DNA of 50,192 nt, taken from Pontibacillus chungwhensis BH030062. Its GTDB lineage: Bacteria > Bacillota > Bacilli > Bacillales > BH030062. The position numbers and the translations under genes were made by a program. The notes under the pieces were generated by a model. That model saw nothing but the letters and a program-made list of their open reading frames with translations, did not search any database and had not been told where the DNA came from. Shown here one piece after another: positions 28,427-36,871 of this stretch. The stretch is taken from positions 1-50,192 of the forward strand of contig NZ_AVBG01000020.1 in the NCBI RefSeq assembly GCF_000770675.1, written 5' to 3'. How positions within the stretch are numbered: the first letter of the stretch is position 1; the number at the start of each line of letters is the position of its first letter.

Positions 28427-29618
28427 ATGCGCAGCTGGATCCTGTTTTTTGCCATTATTCTTTTATTTATGGGAACGACAGCACAAGTGAATGCAGAATC
28501 CTATGAGTACCGTACTTCTATCAGCACATGGTTGTGGGACACTTCAATGATTATGAACGAACCAGATGAGGTTCTTCAGGATTTAAAAGCCAAACATGTA
28601 CAAAAGCTCTATCTTCAAGTGAACCGTGATGTCCCTGAGCATGACTACAAATCTTTCATTAAGAAGGCAAGCCAACAAGGCATCGATGTTATGCGTTAGG
28701 CGGATCAACCAAATTGCTAAATAGAGGAGACCAACGACTTCCTTTATTCAAGCAATGGGTCATTGAGTATCAAAAAGAAGCCCATAAGACCGAACAGTTT
28801 GATGACTTTCATTTGGACATTGAACCACATGCCAGTAATGGTTGGGATACCGACCAACAGAAAATGATCCTTCGCTTTCAAAAAATTATAGCAGACTTTA
28901 TGCTGCTAGCTAACGAGCTTCAACTATCTCTTGAGTTAGATCAGCCCTGTTGGTTTGATTCGGGGAACTATGATAACGAATCTTTTGGTAAAGGGGTCTT
29001 AGGCGAGTGGTTAATTCAGCAAGTGGATGGCGTCACGATATCCTTGCTTATCGTAATTTTTCAGAAGGAAACAACGGGATTAATAAGCTAATCGAAAAGG
29101 AAATGGCTTATGCAGACCAATTGAATCGCAAGGTTGAAGTTGCCATCGAAACAAAGAAGACGGAGTTAGACTATTTATCCTTTTATGGCTTCACCCAAAA
29201 AGATATGGACCAAGTGTTTGCGGAAGTATCCACTCAATACGAAAGCTACCCTAGTTTCAATGGCTTTGCGGTTCACAGATTCGAAAGCTGGAGACCATTC
29301 GGAAGTTCAACCGTAAATCTCGAGGAGAAAGCTTGGAAGTTATATAAGGCAAAAGAAAACGTAAATACAGACCACAACTGGACGATGCAGTTTAATACCG
29401 CCATTGTCCCAAAGTACACGAATATTTATGTGAAAAATAGTGAGGGAAGCGTAGTCGATACGAGGGTGAAGTTGTCCTCAGAAAATGTTCTTCACGTGGA
29501 ATCCCCAGTGGAAGGGTATTAAAAAGGGGAGGCTTATACGTTATACATTGAGGAGATTCGATCAAGGGGTGGAAAGAGTCTGTCCGGGAAACTATTTATG
29601 CCTTTTTATGTGGAGTAA
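28427..29618 (+). pseudogene. TIM-barrel-like exported protein, dead copy
   Basis: Near-duplicate of the intact gene at 44898-46082, including ~60 bases upstream. At least three lesions are visible by comparison. A lost T turns GATGTTTATGCTTTAGGC into GATGTTATGCGTTAGGC with a stop at 28697-28699. A frame change occurs at the 'VDG(V/I)T' segment (~29040). A nonsense TAA at 29520-29522 lies in the C-terminal Ig module (EGY-stop-KGEAY). The ancestral product has a signal peptide, an FHLDIEPHA barrel motif and the SbsA-type Ig module. It is followed by the first cold-shock gene. Confidence 0.9.
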
Positions 29619-29656
29619 ATGGAACATGGAGGAAGTACGGGCGCGCTTTCTGGAAA

Positions 29657-29820
29657 GATAAATATAAGCACAATTGTTCATATAGTTTGTCCAGATGCTA
29701 TGATAAAGTTGTAATTAACTAATTGTTGTTCGGATAATAATCATGAGTATTTGAAGCATCTTAAGAAATTGGTAGAGCAAGAATGGTAATATTCGTGCTA
29801 CGCGCACTGGAGGAATTTAA
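29657..29820 (+). promoter_or_regulatory. conserved 5' region of cold-shock gene, copy 1
   Basis: The ~160 bases before this gene are shared with the second copy (44335-44501), including TAACTAATTGTTGTTCGGA and AAGAAATTGGTAGAGCAAGAATGGTAATATTCGTGC. Long structured leaders control csp mRNAs by temperature in other bacteria; conservation between copies suggests the same here. A repeat fragment (29634-29652) abuts the block on its left. Confidence 0.55.
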
Positions 29821-30021
29821 ATGAATAACGGTACAGTAAAATGGTTTAACGCAGACAAAGGTTTCGGATTTATTGAAGTAGAAGGTGGAGACGATGTATT
29901 CGTTCACTTCTCTGCAATTAATGAAGAAGGCTTCAAAACTCTAGAAGAAGGTCAAGCCGTTTCTTTCGATACAGAAGAAGGAAGCCGTGGACCACAAGCA
30001 GCTAACGTTGTGAAAAAATAA
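29821..30021 (+). CDS. csp: cold-shock protein, copy 1
   Basis: 66 residues, ATG with TGGAGGAA upstream. A single cold-shock domain, with RNP1 KGFGFIEV and RNP2 VFVHFSAI, that binds single-stranded nucleic acid as an RNA chaperone. The protein is identical to the one encoded at 44502-44702, while the DNA differs at only a few silent sites. A strong terminator follows at 30031. Confidence 0.97.
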   Translation: MNNGTVKWFNADKGFGFIEVEGGDDVFVHFSAINEEGFKTLEEGQAVSFDTEEGSRGPQAANVVKK

Positions 30022-30030
30022 ATCGTACAA

Positions 30031-30061
30031 AAGCTCTTTCCTTATAGGAAAGAGCTTTTTT
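30031..30061 (+). terminator. csp terminator
   Basis: AAGCTCTTTCCT (30031-30042) pairs with AGGAAAGAGCTT (30046-30057), then T-run. Conserved with the other two copies. Confidence 0.9.
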
Positions 30062-30124
30062 TGGTTAGGTATATTGTATATGAAACGCTAGAACCTTAGC
30101 CGGGTTTCCTATGCGTGATATCAT

Positions 30125-30167
30125 AAAAGACGATCTTTACTCTTAAAGGAACTAAAGATCGTCTTTT
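30125..30167. terminator. bidirectional terminator
   Basis: AAAAGACGATCTTTA (30125-30139) and TAAAGATCGTCTTTT (30153-30167) form a perfect 15-bp stem with A and T flanks, next to the end of the minus-strand gene. Confidence 0.85.
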
Positions 30168-30405
30168 ATGATTTGTGGGTTAGTTTGTATTGCGGCGACT
30201 CACCCTTGGTCAGGTTGGACCATAAGAGATCCTGATTTTTTTGAGACACATTCTTGTCTATAAAGCGCACAGTCATAATAGTGAAAAATACAATTCCTCC
30301 TATTAGACCAGACTGAACAATGCCTGGTGGAACAAATAAGACGATCAGAATAAAGGGAATGAGATATAAAACAATCGACAAAAGTATACGTTTGCTGTGG
30401 CTCAT
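30166..30405 (-). CDS. small two-helix membrane protein
   Basis: 79 residues. The frame extends to 30441, but GGGAGG lies 10 bases before the ATG at 30403-30405. Two hydrophobic segments are visible: ILLSIVLYLIPFILIVLFV and SGLIGGIVFFTIMTV, separated by PPG. They are followed by a charged tail. No known family recognised; probably an inner-membrane protein. Upstream of it lie type A and type B repeats. Confidence 0.6.
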   Translation of the reverse strand: MSHSKRILLSIVLYLIPFILIVLFVPPGIVQSGLIGGIVFFTIMTVRFIDKNVSQKNQDLLWSNLTKGESPQYKLTHKS

Positions 30406-30446
30406 ATATAGTGAATCCTCCCTTGGGCTAAAAGGTATCATTGAGC

Positions 30447-30530
30447 GGAAGCATAGGGGCGGTTTCTGTGCTTCTTTTTTAGTTGAATTAATTGCTTCGA
30501 AGGAAGCGCCAGAACCGTCCTCGCGCTTCC
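30447..30530. repeat. type A and type B repeats in tandem
   Basis: Type A: GGAAGCATAGGGGCGGTTTCTGTGCTTCTTTTTT (30447-30480). Type B: AGGAAGCGCCAGAACCGTCCTCGCGCTTCC (30501-30530). The A-then-B order recurs at 43474-43541 and 46088-46159. Confidence 0.75.
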
Positions 30531-30585
30531 AACAGCTTCTTGTTATTCAAATGTTTGAGGTTGTGGACAGAAAACCTATCTCAAG

Positions 30586-30912
30586 TTACACCAACCCATC
30601 GGTTATTCCATTCCCATCTAAATCCACATTCAGATCATTTGTATCTTGAATTCCATCATGGTCCATATCAAATCCAACGTCATATTCATCGTCAATCCCG
30701 TTTTCATCAAAGTCTAGAGTGATGTCACTGTGATCTGGAACACCGTCTTTATCCAAATCTAAAGCTAGTTGTCTCTCATCAGCCATGCCATTTTGATCTA
30801 CGTCTTCAAATAGGTCGTGTTGATCAGGGATATGATTTTGATTCATATCAAGAAAAGGGTCTGTTTGTTGCCATCCTTCTGGTCTGAAGGGGTTTCTGTT
30901 AATCATACTCAT
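30586..30912 (-). CDS. calcium-repeat protein (thrombospondin type 3-like)
   Basis: 108 residues. The ATG overlaps the stop of the upstream minus-strand gene (ATGA overlap) and has GGAGGAGGAA before it, so the two are translationally coupled. After ~20 residues the protein consists of six consecutive 14-15-residue repeats of the pattern D-x-(D/N)-x-(N/D)-G-x-x-D, e.g. DLDKDGVPDHSD and DMDHDGIQDTND. This is the calcium-binding loop of thrombospondin type 3 or dockerin-like repeats. No signal peptide is seen, which is odd for repeats that usually work in calcium-rich extracellular space. Confidence 0.75.
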   Translation of the reverse strand: MSMINRNPFRPEGWQQTDPFLDMNQNHIPDQHDLFEDVDQNGMADERQLALDLDKDGVPDHSDITLDFDENGIDDEYDVGFDMDHDGIQDTNDLNVDLDGNGITDGLV

Positions 30913-33017
30913 TCATTCCTCCTCCATTTTCTAAGCGGCTGCTTCTCTTCCTGATTTGTTACCATGAGACTCTTCAATATGTCATTTAAATAGAGGTCCT
31001 CCTGTAGATCTAACGGGAAGTGTTTCAATGCATAAGCATCAGCGAGTTTATTGAAAATGACTTGCTTCCTCGTTTCGAGATCAGTAATACTTCCATTTAA
31101 TATAAAGGGACCGTTGTTCTTTGTAGTCTGATAGAAAGATTTACTAACCTGTGACACATAGTAAGGAAGCATTGTGTCTACTAGGTGATCAAAGGCATCA
31201 AGCGCTTGATGAAGGTGAAAGTCGGTCTTAAGCTGATCGCTCAGTTTTTGGTGCTGTTCTTTCTTTTCATTTTCTCTATTAGATTGATATGTCTTATAAG
31301 CCGTTATTGCAGCTGCTGCATAACCTAATCCGCCAGTGGAGAGTCCTATTCCATGTGTGGCAAGACCAAGTCCTCCCCAGGCTAGAGCTGGCCCATAACT
31401 TTTCTTTTTGTGCGGATTGTAATCATCAATCTCTGGTTTTGGAATAATAGCAGAAGATAGAGGCCTCAAAGCCGATTGGACTTCTACTAGATGACGGCGA
31501 TACTGGGATGTTAAAGCCAATAAACGATACTGGAGTTGCTCATAATGTTCAGTTGGCATTTGATTTAAGAGACTCTTATCCTCGTGGAAAACCATCTCAG
31601 GGAACTCTATTGAAACCCGATCAATGGAGCGGTTATATTCTGTCATGCCATAATATAGAACGTGTAAGAGCTGTTCCCTTTTGGTAGATGAAGGTAGCCC
31701 CTCATTCTCTTGGATGGAATGAATTTCTCTTTGAAGGATGACTAAATCACCAAAAAAGTTATAGAGCAAGACGTCATTTATGTGCCTGCTCCAGCTCGTA
31801 TATAAATCATTTAGAGTCGCTTTGGATAATAGTGATGACTTGCACTGTCTATACTGGGTTCTCAGCAATGTTTGTGCTTGATTGGCGGCACATTCAAGTT
31901 GGATTGTACTGTTCCCGATTAATGGTTGGAGAGCCATTGGTGCGACCGTAACGGCTGTATGTTTTATTGGTGCTGTTGCTAGACCCTGATGAGAGTAGCA
32001 ATGGATTTCTAACAAACAACGATTCTCGTCCGGCTGTCTTAGGACCTTAATTTCTCGAATGTTAGAATAGGGAATCTTATCATAGGAGTTACTCGATTGA
32101 ACAAATACCCATCCCGTCTCTTTGGTTGTTACTTGATAAGGTTGGTTTTGGATATGAATAAGATCTGTTTCTGTATCATGATCTAAATTTAGTATCTGAT
32201 CCATTCCTTCGGGCGGAAGAGCCACGTTGATAAAGGATACATTTCCGTCATTAGATGTAACAGCAAGCGTTAATTCGCATCCTCTTTGTTCGCAAATGTG
32301 TAGCTGGTCGTAGTAGTACTTGTAGATTTCATAATAATCCTTAATAAATAGAATCTCTTCTTCCTTAAAAAAGATGCTCACCTGCTGATTTTTCATTTTT
32401 TCAGTACCTAGAGATCCATTTAGTAAGCAACTATTATGGAAATAGATATTCTGATTAATGGCAAACATACTTAAATCGAAAGGGATGGAATCTCCTTTAA
32501 ATACTATGTAATAGGGGGACCCGATATAGTCAAAAGCCAAAAGAATATTTCCACTCTGATAAAGTGTTTTAGTAGTGTTAAGCACAAGAAGGGATTTCTT
32601 TGTCTCCAAGGATTTCACTTCTAACATGGTTTCACTGTATGTAACGGACTTCTTTATCTCTACTTCCATCTGCTCAGTATTTTCCCCGGGGCCTTTTATC
32701 AATCTTCCTTGCACTGATTCGGTTAATAGGCCGACATCTTGGATAAATGTATGACGAACCTTGTCATTTGAAATAATTATATGTATTTCATCAATAAACT
32801 GGTCTTTTTGATAGAAAGAACCTTTCAAACAGCACCCTGCAGAAGAGTTCACCATTTCATCAATGGAGGATATAGGAATACGATTCCATTCAGGGTGGGT
32901 GAGGTAAATATACCCATTTTCCACAGAGAAAAACATGTATTCAGAACGTGCTATTTTAGGGATGGAAACCAAGCATCTTCCTTGGATCTTTTTACTGGGG
33001 GGTTGGACATAACTCAT
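30909..33017 (-). CDS. large protein of unknown function with a hydrophobic glycine-rich hairpin
   Basis: 702 residues. The frame extends to 33041, but TAGGAG lies 8 bases before the ATG at 33015-33017 (MSYVQPPSKK). The first ~350 residues are beta-rich. Two stretches look alike (NGYIYLTHPEWNRIPISSIDEM and TGWVFVQSSNSYDKIPYSNIREI), which resembles bacterial PH-like domains. The middle is helical. Around residues ~560-595 lies a glycine-rich hydrophobic segment (GPALAWGGLGLATHGIGL, then GGLGYAAAAITAY) that could insert in a membrane. It is followed by a charged helical tail. No catalytic motif seen. Translationally coupled to the calcium-repeat gene. Confidence 0.6.
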   Translation of the reverse strand: MSYVQPPSKKIQGRCLVSIPKIARSEYMFFSVENGYIYLTHPEWNRIPISSIDEMVNSSAGCCLKGSFYQKDQFIDEIHIIISNDKVRHTFIQDVGLLTESVQGRLIKGPGENTEQMEVEIKKSVTYSETMLEVKSLETKKSLLVLNTTKTLYQSGNILLAFDYIGSPYYIVFKGDSIPFDLSMFAINQNIYFHNSCLLNGSLGTEKMKNQQVSIFFKEEEILFIKDYYEIYKYYYDQLHICEQRGCELTLAVTSNDGNVSFINVALPPEGMDQILNLDHDTETDLIHIQNQPYQVTTKETGWVFVQSSNSYDKIPYSNIREIKVLRQPDENRCLLEIHCYSHQGLATAPIKHTAVTVAPMALQPLIGNSTIQLECAANQAQTLLRTQYRQCKSSLLSKATLNDLYTSWSRHINDVLLYNFFGDLVILQREIHSIQENEGLPSSTKREQLLHVLYYGMTEYNRSIDRVSIEFPEMVFHEDKSLLNQMPTEHYEQLQYRLLALTSQYRRHLVEVQSALRPLSSAIIPKPEIDDYNPHKKKSYGPALAWGGLGLATHGIGLSTGGLGYAAAAITAYKTYQSNRENEKKEQHQKLSDQLKTDFHLHQALDAFDHLVDTMLPYYVSQVSKSFYQTTKNNGPFILNGSITDLETRKQVIFNKLADAYALKHFPLDLQEDLYLNDILKSLMVTNQEEKQPLRKWRRNE

Positions 33018-33096
33018 ATAAAACGCTCCTAACAGTAACATAAGTTAGCTTCAGCTAGAATTAAAGTGTATCATGTAGATTTTACCATAAACTTTC

Positions 33097-33212
33097 AAGC
33101 GTGGGGGAGAGAGGTCCGGTGCTTCTTTTTTATGTGGAATGCTGATACGGTGGGTTCTTGGCACTTGGTTCAAAGACCCAGGGAACCCGTCTCTCGGCAC
33201 GCATGTTACACT
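33097..33212. repeat. degenerate type A plus type C repeat
   Basis: 33097-33132 is a worn type A hairpin ending TGCTTCTTTTTT. It is followed by a longer element: GGAATGCTGATACGGTGGGTTCTTGGCAC, then GGGAACCCGTCTCTCGGCACGCATG. The same A-then-C arrangement occurs at 50003-50106. Confidence 0.7.
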
Positions 33213-33244
33213 AGTACCACAACAAGTGTGTAAGGAGCGGTTCC

Positions 33245-35008
33245 ATGTCGATCGGACGAAATGATCTATGCCACTGCGGGAGTGGCAAGAAATATAAGAA
33301 ATGCTGTATGCAGAAGGATGAGCAGCAAGAGACTTTAGAAATGAAAGAGGAGCAGTTTAATAAGCAGAAGGAGAAACTCGTCTTTGCCGTTGATCGTTTT
33401 TTACAGAACCAAGCATCTTCTTCTGAAATACGGAAATTAGAGGATGAGTTTACGGAGCGTGCAGAGTATAGTAGAAAAGATTCCGGCTTCGCTATGTTCT
33501 GGAGGATCTTCTTCTTACGATATAAGAATGGACTTCGTGGGATTGAGTGGTTTTGGGAAGTAGAAGGTCATGATTTAAAAGACGAACTGAAGGAAATGGC
33601 CGAAAGATGGGTAGAGATGAAGCCGCGTTTAGTAATGGCTGTGGATCTTCAAGAGGATGTCATTGTATATGAGGACATGCATACAAAAGAACAGTTCCCT
33701 TGTGCTAAAGAAAAGCAAGGACCGGATCGGATAGCGTGGAATAGTACAATTGGTTTGTTAGAACCTATGTTTGATCGGTATTACTTTAATGGTCTCCGTG
33801 GCATGTATGGGCCGGAGGAGCTGTATGAAACGTATGACAAGATTCAGTCTTGGATGATAGAAGAGGGAATTTCTTTTGATGAAGCACTCCTTCGCTATTA
33901 TCCTGAAATCCTTGCATCTCTAAGCGAAGATGAGTCCCCTAAAAGGGAACAAGAAGCTATTCCAGTCACGGAGTTCACCTATATATACGATGTCGTGGAC
34001 CCGGAAGCGTCGTACGCTCTCATACAGAATGAGCCTGAGTTTACAATTGATCATTGGGATGAAAAGAAGATGAATTTTTCGTGGACGAAGAATTGGCAGG
34101 GATATACCGATAGCGAGGCCCCAGGAGTTGTGCGGATTGCGGATGAGTATGCCTCATTCACATGGAACAGGGTGACAGAAACCATTACGATGACGGCCTT
34201 TCACTTGAGGTATGTGAACCCGATGCTAAGAAAGTTGATGGAGTCAGACGGTGCCATTAAGCTACGTGAGGACCGGGAGAAACATTTGGGGGATTTACCA
34301 GGAGCCATTTATATGAGGCAATCATTGAAAGTGGAACACGGCACCCCGAAGTTGTTTGGCACCCTTGCTCAGCAGCGACGATTAATTCCTCTTGATGACC
34401 CGATTTTCCTATATGGAAACCGGTCACTACGAGAATTAGTGCAGCAGGGTGAAGGTCAACTAGCTGAGCGGTGGTTAAAGAGGTCTGAGAACCAGTCCCA
34501 TGTTATGCTTTGGCAAGACCACCATGACCTTTCCGTCACGCCGGATTATAATACGGTCAGGCGAGAGCTTGGGTTGCAGCTCTCTCCCTTTGTGACATCG
34601 GGTGAAAGTAGGCGCACTACGCTCGAGTCTATTGAATCACATGACGAGAGAGAAACGGTTGTAATCGAAGCAGAAGTTCCGTACTATGAAGACCTTGGCT
34701 TTACGGATGAGACAAAGAATGCCTTTTACGCTAGAGACTTAGTTCGCTTCTATCGAGAGAAAGTGGATGGGAAATCGGATTCTACGAAACGGAAGTATAA
34801 GAAGGCGCTCTTTGCTATTCGTGGGGTATTAGAACGGAAGGGAAGCCAAGTCCGGAGTTGGGAGGAGCTTGGGGCTGACTTTTGGACGGTGGATCTTTTT
34901 GAAGATGAAGAGGTTCTGGCTCAGTATCCGCGGTTGGTTCAAGTTCATGAGTTTTCTTCTGTTGTGAAGGCGCTCTTTAAATGGTTGCGGAGCAAAGGGG
35001 ATCTCTGA
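33245..35008 (+). CDS. SEC-C zinc-motif protein
   Basis: 587 residues, ATG 33245 with AAGGAGCGG upstream. The N-terminus is a SEC-C zinc-binding motif, C9-x-C11-x8-C20-C21 in DLCHCGSGKKYKKCCM, as at the tail of SecA and in many otherwise uncharacterised proteins. A helical region follows, then a large unrecognised middle domain. The last ~90 residues (DLVRFYREKVDGKSDSTKRKYKKALFAIRG ... VVKALFKWLRSKGDL) resemble in pattern the SAM-like core-binding domain of tyrosine recombinases, but no recombinase catalytic domain follows. Possible nucleic-acid-associated protein. Downstream is a cluster of type D hairpins, so it is probably not in the operon starting at 35672. Confidence 0.65.
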   Translation: MSIGRNDLCHCGSGKKYKKCCMQKDEQQETLEMKEEQFNKQKEKLVFAVDRFLQNQASSSEIRKLEDEFTERAEYSRKDSGFAMFWRIFFLRYKNGLRGIEWFWEVEGHDLKDELKEMAERWVEMKPRLVMAVDLQEDVIVYEDMHTKEQFPCAKEKQGPDRIAWNSTIGLLEPMFDRYYFNGLRGMYGPEELYETYDKIQSWMIEEGISFDEALLRYYPEILASLSEDESPKREQEAIPVTEFTYIYDVVDPEASYALIQNEPEFTIDHWDEKKMNFSWTKNWQGYTDSEAPGVVRIADEYASFTWNRVTETITMTAFHLRYVNPMLRKLMESDGAIKLREDREKHLGDLPGAIYMRQSLKVEHGTPKLFGTLAQQRRLIPLDDPIFLYGNRSLRELVQQGEGQLAERWLKRSENQSHVMLWQDHHDLSVTPDYNTVRRELGLQLSPFVTSGESRRTTLESIESHDERETVVIEAEVPYYEDLGFTDETKNAFYARDLVRFYREKVDGKSDSTKRKYKKALFAIRGVLERKGSQVRSWEELGADFWTVDLFEDEEVLAQYPRLVQVHEFSSVVKALFKWLRSKGDL

Positions 35009-35029
35009 CTTCTTTAGAAATAAATACGT

Positions 35030-35118
35030 GAAAAGGTCACAGATAGGTGGTATCTGTGACCTTTTTTGTAGATATAGGGGTAGAAAGGTCACAGATCATC
35101 TATTTTCAGGCCTTTTAG
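35030..35118. repeat. type D composite hairpin repeat, first element
   Basis: Hairpin D1 AAAAGGTCACAGATA...TATCTGTGACCTTTTTT (35030-35067), then after a short linker a half-worn second hairpin (35082-35118). D1 also works as a terminator for the SEC-C gene. 35119-35228 holds no gene; it contains a type B-like fragment around 35150. Confidence 0.8.
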
Positions 35119-35204
35119 CCTTCTAATACTAGTGAAAATGAGGAAGCGCCTGGATTCACGCCTATTTAAAGGAAAGGGAGCTTTTCAAGACATAGGGGCA
35201 GATT

Positions 35205-35419
35205 TCTTTAAAATAAGAGATTTATACGTAAAAAGGTCACAGCGCAACAGTCTCTGTGACTTTTTAGTGGAGAATGGGATAGAAAAGTCACTGATCGTTC
35301 TCTTCAATGACCTTTACTGTAGTTTTGCGATGAAAAGGTCATTGGTTATCCTGCTCAGTGACTTTTTGAAGATTAAATCCCCCCAAAAGGTCATTGATCG
35401 CTCTCTTCAGTGACCTTTC
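35205..35419. repeat. type D composite hairpin repeats, further elements
   Basis: Four hairpins at 35229-35266, 35281-35317, 35332-35367 and 35384-35419, spaced 51-52 bases apart. All have AAAAGGTCA(C/T)(A/T)G...CTGTGAC or CAGTGAC-CTTTTT arms but different loops. The leading sequence TTTATACGTAAAAAGGTCACAG also precedes the element at 35030 and that at 43367. A type B-like repeat follows at 35487-35520; beyond that 35520-35671 shows only the next gene's upstream region. Confidence 0.8.
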
Positions 35420-35671
35420 AGAGCTCTTATACTGTTGAAATGTAAGAGACGCCAGCGCAAGAGCCGTGCCGTGTGCACTGTGAACGAAGGAAACGCGGGA
35501 ACCGTCCCCGCGCTTCCCGAGAAACGCCCCTGCGTATCCCCTCCTTTAGAAGTAAGGCTATATTCATGATCCTTTCCTCCTTAACTTCTACATAATCCTT
35601 CCAATAGTCCGATAATAAAAGGAAGTGTATATTTTTATGCAACAATAGGTCTAGGATAAAGGGGGGCAAGG

Positions 35672-36871
35672 ATGATCGCGAGTACTTTAAAGGAGAGAAT
35701 CACCGTGGCTGTGCCTGTGCTGAAAGCCAGGGTGAAGGTCGTGTCCCAACAGCTGAATGAGTTAGGGCAGTTCTCTCAATATATCCTATTTGCTTTTGGA
35801 AACGGATATCGTCTTGAGGATATCTTAGCGGTTGTTAAACTCGAACCTCACGTCATTCAAGAAGAGATTCGTTATCTTAATAGAATTGGGTTGATAACGG
35901 AAGAGGACGGAAGTAGTGAAATTAGACTTACTTCAAAAGGGCAAGGGCTCTTTCAAATCATGGGAGTCGTGAAGCGGTTTAACCATCAAGGTGAAGGGGT
36001 TCTGATTAACGGTGTTACAGGGCTTATTGAACCTTTAGAGGAAGGGGAGATTTATCATTCTTCAGAACTAAGTGGTAAAGCGTGTAAGGTCAAAGAAAAG
36101 ATTGTACGCACCCTTTACCGTAATCCGAACCCTTCGAATTCAAAGAAGTTTGTCTTGTCCCACTTCCCACTTGGTGATTTAGATGACGAGCAAAAGGAAG
36201 AGCTTCAAATTGAGCTTCGTTATGAATCTGTTCCTTATTACATAGAGAAACAGATTGAACAGCTTCCATCTCCCCAAGCGAATGTAAGTTTAGCCAATCA
36301 AGGTGTAGTTCAGGAAGACGAAATCAATCAATTAGAGAGCTACCTTCATGTAGAACGTGTCCTTCATAAAATCAACATAGATCTGAAAAGGACCGAACTT
36401 GATCCGTATCGTACGGTTTTGGATTCTTTGGAGAAATTAAGGCAGTTCGACCAAGGGTTAATAAGCCAAAAGGCTGAACATGTATTGCTGCAGGCGGAAG
36501 AAGAGTTGCAAAAGAATAAGGAGGATCACCTATTCTTTTTCGACCCGGTAACAGGCCAACACTTCTTGGATAGGCCCCAGTACCCTTATGAACATGCGAA
36601 ACCGTGGACAGATTTGACTCCTGCTAGGTTTTACCAGGAGGATAAAATGCCTGATCATCATTCGCTCTATCTTTTATTTGGTGAGCAGGACCGGAGAGGA
36701 GAGGTGAAACGTGAGGAAGCATATACCATTCGTCAGAGGATACCGTATGATGTTCTTTTTCAGAAGGTGACGGAAACATCAACTGTTGAGGAGGAAGGGG
36801 CTGAAAGGACTTGGACCAAGAAAGAGCGTTTCGTTTTTTCGGATCCGCTAAAAAAAATGTACAACACGTAG
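35672..36871 (+). CDS. unknown protein with winged-helix-like N-terminus (operon gene 1)
   Basis: 399 residues, ATG 35672 with AAAGGGGGGCAAGG upstream. Residues ~25-95 have the pattern of a winged helix-turn-helix (FSQYILFAFGNGYRLEDILAVVKLEPHVIQEEIRYLNRIGLITE ... IRLTSKGQGLFQIMG), with a marR/DprA-like 'LxxxGLI' wing. The middle (~200-300) is helical. The C-terminal third (KEDHLFFFDPVTGQHFLDRPQ) is unrecognised. It could be the DNA-recognition or regulatory subunit of the five-gene operon that follows; the next gene overlaps its end by 61 bases. No family recognised with confidence. Confidence 0.6.
   Translation: MIASTLKERITVAVPVLKARVKVVSQQLNELGQFSQYILFAFGNGYRLEDILAVVKLEPHVIQEEIRYLNRIGLITEEDGSSEIRLTSKGQGLFQIMGVVKRFNHQGEGVLINGVTGLIEPLEEGEIYHSSELSGKACKVKEKIVRTLYRNPNPSNSKKFVLSHFPLGDLDDEQKEELQIELRYESVPYYIEKQIEQLPSPQANVSLANQGVVQEDEINQLESYLHVERVLHKINIDLKRTELDPYRTVLDSLEKLRQFDQGLISQKAEHVLLQAEEELQKNKEDHLFFFDPVTGQHFLDRPQYPYEHAKPWTDLTPARFYQEDKMPDHHSLYLLFGEQDRRGEVKREEAYTIRQRIPYDVLFQKVTETSTVEEEGAERTWTKKERFVFSDPLKKMYNT

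Noticed and set aside
30320-30722. Two overlapping plus-strand open frames
   Set aside because: Antisense to a small membrane protein and to the calcium-repeat gene, both of which have better starts and protein patterns.
35132-35413. Plus-strand 93-residue open frame
   Set aside because: Consists almost entirely of type D hairpin repeats; its apparent internal repeats come from the DNA elements.
35030-35419. Possible CRISPR array because of the 51-52-base spacing
   Set aside because: The repeated part is a hairpin with variable loops and conserved linkers, arms are not identical between units, and no cas genes are present.
35427-35669. Minus-strand 80-residue open frame
   Set aside because: It runs through repeat-derived sequence, has no good start context and the protein shows no coherent pattern.
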